From: an uncultured Clostridia bacterium
Lineage (GTDB): Bacteria; Bacillota; Clostridia; TANB77; CAG-508
Length of the DNA: 45,377 nt
Direction: 5' to 3'
Assembly (NCBI GenBank): GCA_944388695.1
Contig: CALXJT010000008.1
Location: 1 to 45,377, forward strand
Numbering within the stretch: position 1 is the stretch's first letter; each line of letters opens with the position of its first letter. The notes under the pieces are model-generated. The model did not search any database, had not been told where the DNA came from, and saw only the letters and a program-made list of their open reading frames with translations. Positions 9,009-16,717 of the stretch are shown one piece after another. The position numbers and the translations under genes were made by a program.

Positions 9009-9037
9009 TTGACATCATGGAAACTACAATGTATAAT
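9009..9037 (+). promoter_or_regulatory. Consensus sigma-A-type promoter for the coiled-coil gene
   Basis: A perfect TTGACA (9009-9014), a 17-bp spacer and a perfect TATAAT (9032-9037), about 25 bases before the start codon at 9063. Confidence 0.85.
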
Positions 9038-9062
9038 TATAAAAACGAAAGGAGGTGGGAGA

Positions 9063-9698
9063 ATGAATGACAAACAAAGAGATCAAATATTGCTAGAAAT
9101 TTTAAATAAGAGTAACAATCTAGATAATGCAATAGAAAAGCTATCAGAAAATCAAGCAATAGTGATTGAAAAAACAAATACAATAGAAAAAAATATAAGT
9201 ACACTAGATAATCAGGTTAAAAATATAGTACAAGAAGTAAAAATATTAGGAGCAAGAATAGATAATCTTGAAAAAAGAATAGATAATCTTGAAAAAAGAA
9301 TAGATAATCTTGAAAAGAGAATAGATAGTCTTGAAAAGAGAATGGTTAGTCTTGAAAAGAGAATGGTTAGTCTTGAAAAAAGAATAGATATGATTGAAAT
9401 AAGATTAAGTACTGTAGAAGAAAGACTTGATATAATAGAAAAAGAAATAAAAGAATTAAAGAAACGAATGAATAATTTTGAAGAAAGACAGAACAAATTA
9501 ATTGAAGAAGTTGAAAGTTTAAGTCAAACGATTGCAAGAATAGAAATTGAATATGGAGAAAAAATACAAATACTTTTTGATGCTTCAAGTCTTCATACAC
9601 AAAAAAATAATGAACAAGATAAATCAATAGAAAAAATAGAAAGAAAAATAGAGAATCAGGGACATAAAATTTATTCACTAGAAAAAATAGATAAATAA
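9063..9698 (+). CDS. Heptad-repeat coiled-coil protein, function unknown
   Basis: A 211-residue, almost wholly alpha-helical coiled-coil protein. The centre holds exact seven-residue repeats of the type RIDNLEK, drifting to RIDSLEK, RMVSLEK and RLSTVEE, with hydrophobic residues at regular heptad positions. There is no signal peptide or membrane segment. The start is the ATG at 9063 after the strong site AAAGGAGGTG; the in-frame GTG at 8982 precedes the promoter and would not be transcribed. The gene is driven by a consensus promoter with Spo0A-box-like sites just upstream. Such proteins often act as scaffolds or spacers. The divergent neighbour encodes an HEXXH protein; a functional link is speculative. 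Confidence 0.7.
   Translation: MNDKQRDQILLEILNKSNNLDNAIEKLSENQAIVIEKTNTIEKNISTLDNQVKNIVQEVKILGARIDNLEKRIDNLEKRIDNLEKRIDSLEKRMVSLEKRMVSLEKRIDMIEIRLSTVEERLDIIEKEIKELKKRMNNFEERQNKLIEEVESLSQTIARIEIEYGEKIQILFDASSLHTQKNNEQDKSIEKIERKIENQGHKIYSLEKIDK
9255..9380 (+). repeat. Six tandem 21-bp units inside the coiled-coil gene
   Basis: Six consecutive 21-bp units, each coding one heptad, start at 9255, 9276, 9297, 9318, 9339 and 9360. They are nearly identical at the DNA level (AGAATAGATAATCTTGAAAA type), and the last two share a variant. Identical units suggest recent expansion or contraction by slippage. Confidence 0.9.
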
Positions 9699-10038
9699 TA
9701 AAATTTCTATAAAATAAGTAAAATAAATTAGGAATTTTATCATAAATTTTATTATAAATTTTAATTCATATAAAAAAATTATAAATATTTTTTCATTTAA
9801 TTTTAAAATCAAAAAATTTTTATTAACCAAAGGTTTATATAGCAAACAATAAAATTATAGCAAAAAGTAAAATTAAAGAAAGTTTTAAATCAAGATATAT
9901 AAAAATAAAAAAATACTTAAAAATTTTAAATCATAATATATAAAAAGTTTATAACACAATAAATATAATTAACATTAAAAAAAATTAAAAGATATCAGAG
10001 TAACAAAAATGAAAAACATATTAAAAATTATGCTATAA

Positions 10039-10077
10039 AATTATACAGCATAATCAAATATATTATGCTGTATAATT
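10039..10077 (-). terminator. Terminator hairpin downstream of leuS
   Basis: A perfect 16-bp inverted repeat (10039-10054 with 10062-10077) around a 7-base loop lies about 40 bases beyond the leuS stop codon; on the minus strand a short T-rich tract follows. The rest of the 9699-10117 gap is very AT-rich. A weak hairpin at 9700-9738 may end the coiled-coil transcript; nothing else is recognisable there. Confidence 0.7.
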
Positions 10078-10117
10078 AAATATAATTACAAATATTACAT
10101 ATATAAACTTAATAAAA

Positions 10118-12511
10118 TTACTTAACAACAATATTATAAATTTTATTTTTAACATAAATTTCTTTTACAACAGTTTTATCCACTAATTTTGAATCAATAG
10201 CTTCATGAACTTTTTGTTTTACAGAAGCCTCATCTTCATCTACTGAAATTTTAACTGTTCCTTTCAATTTTCCATTAAATTGAATAGGCAAAGTAATCTC
10301 ATCTGAAACAGTTTTAGATTCATCATATGTTGGCCAAGGTTCATATGCCATAGTTCCAGAATGATTTAATGCAACATTCCATAACTCTTCTGTTATATGA
10401 GGAGCTACAGGATTTAGTAATTTCAAAAATCCTTCTGCATAAGAAACAGGGAAAACGTCTTCTTTATAAACAGTATTTACAAAAATCATCATTTGAGAAA
10501 TAGCTGTATTAAATCCCATAGTCTCATAATCATTAGTTACTTTCTTCACAGTATAATTATAAATTCTTTCCAAATTTTTATTTTCTTTATCTTGAAGTTT
10601 GCCGGATTCCATATATAATCTCCAAACACGATCCAAGAATTTTTTAGAACCGTCAATACCATTTATATCCCAAGGTTTAGCAGCATCAATAGGTCCCATA
10701 AACATTTCATAAATTCTCAAAGAATCTGCACCATATTGTTTTACCATATCATCTGGATTTATAACATTACCTTTTGATTTACTCATTTTTTCACCATTTG
10801 TACCTAAAATCATACCTTGATGACGAAGTTTAGCAAAAGGCTCTTTTACAGAAACAAGTCCTTTATTATATAAATAGTTATTCCAAAATCTTGAATATAG
10901 TAAATGACCTACAGCATGTTCTGGACCTCCCATATATAAATCAACAGGCAACCAATGTTCCAATAATTTTTTATTTGCTAATTCATCATTATTATGAGGA
11001 TCAATATATCTCAAGAAATACCAACTTGAACCAGCACTTACAGGCATTGTACTCGTTTCTCTTCTAGCAGGTTTACCTTCATAAGTAGTATTTATCCAAT
11101 TTGTAGCTTTATCTAAAGGTGAAGCACCTGTTTTAGATGGAGCATAATCATCTAATTCTGGTAAAACTAAAGGTAAATCTCTATCAGGAAGAGCCTTCAT
11201 TTCATCGTCAACATAAACAATTGGTATAGGTTCACCCCAGTAACGTTGTCTTGCAAAAATCCATTCACGTAATTTATAATTAACTTTTTTCTTACCAAGA
11301 TGTTTTTCCTCAAGCCAAGAAATCATTTTACTAATAGCATCTTCTTTACCAAGACCATTAATAAAATCAGAATTAATATGAATTCCATCACCTGTAAAAG
11401 CTTCTTTAGAAATATCTCCACCTTCTAATACAGGAATTATATCTAATCCAAATTTAGTTGCAAACTCAAAATCTCTTTGGTCATGAGCAGGAACAGCCAT
11501 AATAGCACCAGTTCCATATGTTGATAAAACATAATCAGAAATCCAAATAGGAATTTTTTTACCATTAACAGGATTAATAGCATAAGCACCTGTAAATACA
11601 CCAGTTTTATCTTTATTTAATTCAGTTCTTTCTAAATCAGATTTTGAAGTAGCAGACTTAATATAATCTTCTACTAAATCCTTTTGAGCATCAGTAGTAA
11701 TAGTCTTAACTAAATCATGTTCTGGAGCAAATACACAATAAGTAGCTCCAAATAAAGTATCAGGTCTTGTAGTAAATACTGTAAAATTAATATCTGGATG
11801 GTTATCAATTCCAAAAACAACTTCAGCTCCTTCAGAACGACCAATCCAATTTCTTTGAATTTCTTTAGTAGATTCAGGCCAATCAAGGTCTTCCAAACCA
11901 TCTAATAAAATATCAGCATATTTTGGAATATCTAATACCCATTGCTTCATATTTTTACGAATAACAGGGAATCCACCTCTTTCACTTTTTCCGTTTATAA
12001 CTTCATCATTAGATAAAACACAACCTAATTCTTCACACCAATTTACAGGCATTTCAACTAATTTAGCCAAACCATCATTATATAATTGCTTAAAAATCCA
12101 TTGAGTCCATTTATAATAATCAGGGTCACAAGTAGAAATTTCTTTGTCCCAATCAAATGATAGACCTAGCATTTTTAATTGCTTTTTAAATGTTGAAATA
12201 TTTTTTTCAGTAAATTTTGCTGGATGATTACCTGTTTTTATAGCATATTGTTCAGCAGGAAGTCCAAAAGCATCCCAACCCATAGGATGTAATACATTAT
12301 ATCCTTGCATTCTTTTCATTCTTGAAACAATATCTGTAGCCGTGTATCCCTCTGGATGGCCAACATGTAAACCTTGTCCTGAAGGATATGGGAACATATC
12401 TAAAGCATAGAATTTAGGCTTTGAAAAGTCCCAAACATCAGTAAAAAAAGTTTTGTTTTCTTCCCAGTAATCTTGCCACTTTTGTTCTATTTCTATAAAA
12501 TTATATGACAT
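10118..12511 (-). CDS. leuS: Leucyl-tRNA synthetase
   Basis: A class I aminoacyl-tRNA synthetase of 797 residues that charges tRNA-Leu. The HIGH-type motif HVGH is at residues 49-52, preceded by FPYPSGQG. The KMSKS motif is in [11 protein letters not shown] near residue 575. The inserted CP1 editing domain, with [10 protein letters not shown] and the [15 protein letters not shown] region, is present, so post-transfer editing should be intact. The C-terminal anticodon-binding domain is complete. It is monocistronic on the minus strand, with a promoter at 12627-12655 and a terminator at 10039-10077. No T-box leader was found in the 115 bases between promoter and start. Confidence 0.98.
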   Translation of the reverse strand: MSYNFIEIEQKWQDYWEENKTFFTDVWDFSKPKFYALDMFPYPSGQGLHVGHPEGYTATDIVSRMKRMQGYNVLHPMGWDAFGLPAEQYAIKTGNHPAKFTEKNISTFKKQLKMLGLSFDWDKEISTCDPDYYKWTQWIFKQLYNDGLAKLVEMPVNWCEELGCVLSNDEVINGKSERGGFPVIRKNMKQWVLDIPKYADILLDGLEDLDWPESTKEIQRNWIGRSEGAEVVFGIDNHPDINFTVFTTRPDTLFGATYCVFAPEHDLVKTITTDAQKDLVEDYIKSATSKSDLERTELNKDKTGVFTGAYAINPVNGKKIPIWISDYVLSTYGTGAIMAVPAHDQRDFEFATKFGLDIIPVLEGGDISKEAFTGDGIHINSDFINGLGKEDAISKMISWLEEKHLGKKKVNYKLREWIFARQRYWGEPIPIVYVDDEMKALPDRDLPLVLPELDDYAPSKTGASPLDKATNWINTTYEGKPARRETSTMPVSAGSSWYFLRYIDPHNNDELANKKLLEHWLPVDLYMGGPEHAVGHLLYSRFWNNYLYNKGLVSVKEPFAKLRHQGMILGTNGEKMSKSKGNVINPDDMVKQYGADSLRIYEMFMGPIDAAKPWDINGIDGSKKFLDRVWRLYMESGKLQDKENKNLERIYNYTVKKVTNDYETMGFNTAISQMMIFVNTVYKEDVFPVSYAEGFLKLLNPVAPHITEELWNVALNHSGTMAYEPWPTYDESKTVSDEITLPIQFNGKLKGTVKISVDEDEASVKQKVHEAIDSKLVDKTVVKEIYVKNKIYNIVVK

Positions 12512-12626
12512 AATATCTGCTCCTTTCTATTTGGATAGTATTTATATATTTATTTAACATGATACATGATGAATGTATAGAAGTTTTATAATAATATAAA
12601 TAGTATCAATTAAAAATATTTTTTGT

Positions 12627-12655
12627 ATTATATAATAAAAATGGCATAGAATCAA
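12627..12655 (-). promoter_or_regulatory. Promoter for leuS
   Basis: On the minus strand TTGATT (12655-12650), a 17-bp spacer and a perfect TATAAT (12632-12627) lie about 115 bases upstream of the leuS start. The rest of the 12512-12839 gap holds only AT-rich sequence. Confidence 0.7.
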
Positions 12656-12839
12656 GGAAAAATTAATAATTTATTAATTTAAAAAGCGTTATTTTAAAAA
12701 ATTACCATACTTGAAAAATATATATTTTATGATACAATGAAAAAAATAAAAATAAGAAAAATAATTATATATGAACGAATCTAAGTAAAAATATAAGTAA
12801 ATCAATAATAAATAATTAAAAACAAAAGGGATGAAGAAA

Positions 12840-13598
12840 GTGATAGAAATAGAAAAAGCAATAGAGGAATTTATAAAATACACAAAAAATTTTGATTTAT
12901 CAAATAATAGAATAAAAGGTAAACAGGAACATTCATTAAGAGTAATGAGAATTTCAGAAGAAATAGCCAAAAGATTAAATTGGAAAAAAGAAGAAATAGA
13001 AATAGCAACACTAATTGGTCTACTACATGATATAGGAAGATTTGAACAATACCAAGAATTCAAAACTTTTCACGATAGTAGAAGTGTCGACCATGGAGAT
13101 TTAGGAGTTAAAATACTTCAAAAAGATAATACAATAAGAAAATATTTAAAAGATAAAAAATATGATGAAATAATACTTACATCAATAGAACAACATAATA
13201 AATATAAACTAAAAGATGGACTACCAAAAGAAACAGAAAAGTATTGTAAATTAATAAAAGATGCTGATAAAATAGATATACTATATGAATCAATAATTAT
13301 GTTTTGGCAAGGAGAAGAAGAAGAGATAGAAAATGGAATAATAACACAAAGAGTTTTTGAAGAATTTATGAATGAAAATTTAGTAAAACATGAAATAAAA
13401 AAGGAAAAGATTGATGAAGTAGTAGGATTTTTATCATATGTTTTTGATATTTTTTATAAAGAAAGTCTAGAAATATTAAAAGAGAAAAAATATTTTAATG
13501 ATTTAATTATGAAATTTAATTGGAAACAAGAAAAAACAAAAGAAGATATGAAAAAAATAGAAGAAAAAATAAACGAAAAATTAAACAATAAACAATAA
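12840..13598 (+). CDS. HD-domain phosphohydrolase
   Basis: A cytoplasmic HD-superfamily protein of about 252 residues. Metal-binding residues are visible as H31 (EHSLRV), the HD doublet H63-D64 in LLHDIGR, a histidine in SVDHGDLG and aspartates in KDADKIDIL. Family members hydrolyse phosphate esters of nucleotides or signalling molecules; the substrate cannot be read from the sequence. The start is uncertain: the ATG at 12831 directly follows AAAAGGG and has no spacing, so the in-frame GTG at 12840, nine bases from that site, is preferred. It lies 14 bases before topB and is probably co-transcribed with it. Confidence 0.8.
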   Translation: MIEIEKAIEEFIKYTKNFDLSNNRIKGKQEHSLRVMRISEEIAKRLNWKKEEIEIATLIGLLHDIGRFEQYQEFKTFHDSRSVDHGDLGVKILQKDNTIRKYLKDKKYDEIILTSIEQHNKYKLKDGLPKETEKYCKLIKDADKIDILYESIIMFWQGEEEEIENGIITQRVFEEFMNENLVKHEIKKEKIDEVVGFLSYVFDIFYKESLEILKEKKYFNDLIMKFNWKQEKTKEDMKKIEEKINEKLNNKQ

Positions 13599-13612
13599 AA
13601 AAGGATGATAAC

Positions 13613-15592
13613 ATGGGAAAGAAATTATTAATAACAGAGAAACCATCAGTAGCCATGGAATTTGCAAAAGCATTAAAAATAAATGCTAACAGAAAAAACG
13701 GATATTTAGAATCAAATGATTGGATAATCACTTGGTGTGTTGGTCATTTAGTAACAATGAGCTATCCAGAAAAATATGATGAAAAATTAAAATTTTGGAG
13801 ATTAGATACACTTCCATTCATACCAGAAGAATGGAAATATGAAATAATCCCTGCAGTTCAAAATCAGTTTAATATAATAAAAGGATTAATGCAAAGAGAA
13901 GATATCGATGAAATATATAATGCTGGGGACTCTGGAAGAGAAGGAGAATACATACAAAGACTTGTATTTATGATGGCAAGACCAAATCCAAAAGCAAAAA
14001 TGAAAAGAGTATGGATAGATTCACAAACAGAAGAAGAAATATTAAGAGGTATAAAAGAGGCAAAAGACTTATCAGAATATAATAGTTTATCAGATAGTGC
14101 ATATTTGAGAGCAAAAGAAGATTATTTAATAGGAATTAATTTTTCTAGACTATTAACAATAATTTTTGGAAGAAAATTAGCACAAAACATAAACGAAGAA
14201 AAAGCCTCAATTTCAGTAGGAAGAGTAATGACATGTGTATTAGGAATGATAGTAGAAAGAGAAAGAGAAATAAGAAATTTTATAAAAACAAAATATTATA
14301 AAATAGTAGGAGAATTTGGAAAACAAGGTGAATCATTTAAAGCTGAATGGAAAGTAACAGAAAAATCAAGATTTTGGGAATCACCAAAATTATATAATGA
14401 AACAGGATTTAAAAAAGAAGATGATGCAAAAGCATTTATCATTTCTCTAGCAGGAAAAAAAGCCAAAATAACAGAATTAAAAAAATCAAAACAAAAAGAG
14501 AATGCACCACTTTTATTTAATCTAGCAGAAATACAAAATGAATGTACAAAAAGATTTAAAATAAAACCAGATGAAACACTAGAAATAATACAAAATTTAT
14601 ATGAAAAAAAATTAGTGACTTATCCAAGAACAGATGCAAGAGTATTATCAACAGCAGTTGCAAAAGAAATAAGTAAAAATTTAAATGGTATAGCAAGAGG
14701 TTTAAAAAATGAAGAAATCCAAGGCTATATAAAAAAGATGGTAGATGAAAAATATTCAACAAATTTAATAAAAACAAAATATGTAAATGATAGTAAAATA
14801 ACAGACCACTATGCAATAATTCCTACAGGACAAGGATATGAAAACTACGAAAAATTACCAGATTTACAAAAGCAAATATATCTTGTAATAGTAAAAAGAT
14901 TTTTAGCAATATTTTATCCATCAGCAGAATATAATAAAATTCAAGTAACAGTTGAAGTTGAAACAGATGAAAAAGAAAAAGTAGAAACTTTTACTGTAAG
15001 TGGGAAAGTTTGCACAAAAAAGGGATATTTAGAAATATTAAAACCAATAGAAAAAAATGTAAAAAACAAACAAAGCAAAGACGAAAATGATGAAAACCAA
15101 AAAAACACAGATAGTCAAAATACAAATTTAGAAGTATTAAAAACATTAAAAAAAGGACAAGAAATAGATGTCATAAATTACGAAACAAAAGAAGCTGAAA
15201 CATCTCCTCCTAATAGATATAATTCAGGTTCAATAATTTTAGCAATGGAAAATGCAGGAAAATTAATAGAAGAAGAGGAATTAAGAGAACAAATAAAAGG
15301 AGCGGGAATAGGAACAAGTGCAACAAGAGCAGAAATAATGAAAAAATTAGAAAAAATAAAATATATTCAAATAAATGGAAAGACTCAAATTATAACGCCA
15401 ACAGAAAAAGGAGAATATATATATGATATAGTAAAACAATCAATGCCAGATATGTTAAACCCAAAATTAACAGCAAGCTGGGAAAAGGGATTAGACATGG
15501 TTGCAAAAAAAGAGATTAAGCCAGATGAATTTATGGTTAAATTAAAAAATTACATTAATTCAAAATTTAATAAATTAGTAATAAAAAGGTAA
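13613..15592 (+). CDS. topB: DNA topoisomerase III, type IA
   Basis: A 659-residue type IA topoisomerase that passes single strands to decatenate and relax DNA, usually with a RecQ-type helicase. The Toprim domain starts at residue 5 (LLITEKPSVA), with the acidic pair lying further on in NAGDSGREGEY. The active-site tyrosine is Y337 in VTYPRTDAR. The closing motif GIGTSATRAEIM is present. There is no C-terminal zinc-ribbon domain, as in many Firmicute TopB proteins. AAGGA sits before the ATG at 13613, 14 bases after the HD gene. A bidirectional terminator follows the stop codon directly. Confidence 0.95.
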   Translation: MGKKLLITEKPSVAMEFAKALKINANRKNGYLESNDWIITWCVGHLVTMSYPEKYDEKLKFWRLDTLPFIPEEWKYEIIPAVQNQFNIIKGLMQREDIDEIYNAGDSGREGEYIQRLVFMMARPNPKAKMKRVWIDSQTEEEILRGIKEAKDLSEYNSLSDSAYLRAKEDYLIGINFSRLLTIIFGRKLAQNINEEKASISVGRVMTCVLGMIVEREREIRNFIKTKYYKIVGEFGKQGESFKAEWKVTEKSRFWESPKLYNETGFKKEDDAKAFIISLAGKKAKITELKKSKQKENAPLLFNLAEIQNECTKRFKIKPDETLEIIQNLYEKKLVTYPRTDARVLSTAVAKEISKNLNGIARGLKNEEIQGYIKKMVDEKYSTNLIKTKYVNDSKITDHYAIIPTGQGYENYEKLPDLQKQIYLVIVKRFLAIFYPSAEYNKIQVTVEVETDEKEKVETFTVSGKVCTKKGYLEILKPIEKNVKNKQSKDENDENQKNTDSQNTNLEVLKTLKKGQEIDVINYETKEAETSPPNRYNSGSIILAMENAGKLIEEEELREQIKGAGIGTSATRAEIMKKLEKIKYIQINGKTQIITPTEKGEYIYDIVKQSMPDMLNPKLTASWEKGLDMVAKKEIKPDEFMVKLKNYINSKFNKLVIKR

Positions 15593-15624
15593 AAGCCACA
15601 CAGCGTTTAGCATGTGTGGCTTTT
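15591..15624. terminator. Bidirectional terminator between topB and a convergent gene
   Basis: A perfect 12-bp stem, AAAAGCCACACA (15591-15602) with TGTGTGGCTTTT (15613-15624), gives an A-tract and a T-tract on both strands. It overlaps the topB stop codon and lies six bases beyond the end of the convergent small gene. Confidence 0.92.
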
Positions 15625-15630
15625 ACCCAT

Positions 15631-16008
15631 TTAGGCATAAAGCAGAATTACATCCTTATACACCAGAACACTCTTATACCAAAATACAAAATCCTGGTAA
15701 GAAGTAAAGGTGAATTCATCCTTTTTCCCTAAAATTTTTGCTCGAATAGAACAACTTTTATCATAAGACAACTTTTTAATTGCATCATCAAGAGATAAAA
15801 GTTTATAGCCTTCAGGAACAGAGAAGTCAGAAAGTTCCTCATCATCCCATCCATATAATGTAAAGCCTTGACTAGAGGAATAATTTTTTAAGTTCAAGAG
15901 GTCTCTTTCAGAAGAAACCGTTTCAAAAATATCCCTAGAGACTTCGCATTTTGGAAATAATCCTAAAGCTATAAATTCCCGAGCTTCGTTTTCAGTTATT
16001 TTTTTCAT
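15631..16008 (-). CDS. Hypothetical protein of foreign composition (125 aa)
   Basis: I do not recognise this family. It is soluble, with no signal peptide or membrane helix, and rich in aromatic residues and serine, with a central GWDDEELSDFSVPEGYKLLSLDD-like acidic segment. Its codon use differs from its neighbours: ATT is favoured over ATA, and CTC, TCC and CGG codons appear. It is a stand-alone unit, with its own consensus promoter at 16058-16086, the ribosome binding site GAGGAGG, and a terminator at 15591-15624. The central motif is spread over residues 54-76. This cassette-like layout, shared with several other odd genes in the window, suggests horizontal acquisition. Confidence 0.7.
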   Translation of the reverse strand: MKKITENEAREFIALGLFPKCEVSRDIFETVSSERDLLNLKNYSSSQGFTLYGWDDEELSDFSVPEGYKLLSLDDAIKKLSYDKSCSIRAKILGKKDEFTFTSYQDFVFWYKSVLVYKDVILLYA

Positions 16009-16057
16009 GTTGTTTCCTCCTCATAATGAAAAAGAAAAATCTACTTGAAACATACAT

Positions 16058-16086
16058 ATTATACCAAAAAAAGAATATTATGTCAA
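16058..16086 (-). promoter_or_regulatory. Consensus promoter for the 125-aa gene
   Basis: On the minus strand a perfect TTGACA (16086-16081), a 17-bp spacer and a perfect TATAAT (16063-16058) with an extended -10 TGG. This is stronger than the promoters of most native genes here. Confidence 0.88.
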
Positions 16087-16088
16087 TA

Positions 16089-16122
16089 GAAGAAGCTGAT
16101 ATGTCGCCATACCAGCTTCTTC
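16089..16122 (-). terminator. Hairpin between two small minus-strand genes
   Basis: A 15-bp stem (16089-16103 with 16108-16122, one G-T pair) around a 4-base loop lies just after the 85-aa gene and immediately upstream of the promoter of the 125-aa gene. It has little T-tract, but its position argues that it separates the two units. Confidence 0.65.
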
Positions 16123-16129
16123 CAATACT

Positions 16130-16387
16130 CTAATTTCTTCCGCGCATCGGGCATTCCCAGAGTCCCACAGAAAGTGGAACACATTCAGAAGGGATTGACC
16201 CAAATTCTTCTTTTAATGCTCTCTGCCGTGCGAACGGTTCCAAATCAGCATACTTTCCGCCACATTTTTTACATGTAGCAGGGCAAGATTTGTAAGACAG
16301 CTGAGAGAATTTGGTTTTGTTAACAACAGGTGTTCTTCCAGCATCGGAAGATGGTGTCATCATTGAATCAAAGTTTGTTCTAAACAT
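16130..16387 (-). CDS. Small cysteine-rich, possibly zinc-binding protein (85 aa)
   Basis: An unrecognised 85-residue protein with cysteines at 35, 39, 42, 69 and 79. CKKCGG (39-44) is a typical zinc-knuckle half, and C69 and C79 could supply the other ligands, so a small zinc ribbon is plausible but unproven. The N-terminal 30 residues look disordered. The C-terminus ends in MRGRN. Codon use is GC-richer than in the neighbours. AGAAAGG precedes the start at 16387. Upstream are a promoter, an operator-like dyad and a hairpin next to the ribosome binding site, so expression looks controlled. It belongs with the set of isolated foreign-looking genes in this window. Confidence 0.65.
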   Translation of the reverse strand: MFRTNFDSMMTPSSDAGRTPVVNKTKFSQLSYKSCPATCKKCGGKYADLEPFARQRALKEEFGSIPSECVPLSVGLWECPMRGRN

Positions 16388-16401
16388 AGAGTATCCTTTC
16401 T

Positions 16402-16421
16402 ACCCACCAACACAGGTAGGT
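16402..16421 (-). promoter_or_regulatory. Leader hairpin next to the ribosome binding site of the 85-aa gene
   Basis: On the minus strand ACCTACC (16421-16415) pairs with GGTGGGT (16408-16402) over a 6-base loop, seven pairs including one G-T. It ends immediately before the AGAAAGG ribosome binding site and could modulate translation. Confidence 0.45.
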
Positions 16422-16435
16422 CTTAAAATATAAAA

Positions 16436-16478
16436 ATAGTTACAACTATATTATACTACATATTGACATAAAAGTCAA
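16436..16478 (-). promoter_or_regulatory. Promoter with operator-like dyad for the 85-aa gene
   Basis: On the minus strand TTGACT (16478-16473), a 17-bp spacer and a perfect TATAAT (16455-16450). Directly after the -10, spanning the expected transcription start, is the perfect dyad ATAGTTGTAACTAT (16449-16436), suited to a repressor dimer. Confidence 0.7.
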
Positions 16479-16660
16479 AAAATGAAGCAAAATGATAGTG
16501 TAAAATTAGAATAAAATACATTAGATTAAAAGATGTAAAATAATCGAAAAAAATATAAATGATTTATTAAGATACTGATCAATAAATAAAAAGGACTATA
16601 TCTTTTTTATTATAAGGAAAATAAAATTCAATGAAAAAACAAAATTAAAGCAAAAAACAC

Positions 16661-16689
16661 TTTAATTCTCCAAAAAAATATAGTATAAT
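16661..16689 (+). promoter_or_regulatory. Probable promoter for mfd
   Basis: A perfect TATAAT (16684-16689) lies 28 bases before the mfd start; the -35 region 17 bp upstream (TTTAAT) is weak. The rest of the 16479-16660 stretch is A-rich with nothing recognised. Confidence 0.5.
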
Positions 16690-16717
16690 ATATTAATCAA
16701 AAATGAGGAGCGATAAC

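Noticed and set aside
8982..9062. An upstream GTG start for the coiled-coil gene
   Set aside because: It lies before the consensus promoter and would not be in the transcript; the ATG at 9063 has a strong ribosome binding site.
9255..9380. CRISPR-like array
   Set aside because: The 21-bp units are directly adjacent with no spacers and encode heptads in frame.
12512..12700. T-box riboswitch ahead of leuS
   Set aside because: The leader is only about 115 bases and the conserved T-box sequence is absent on the minus strand.
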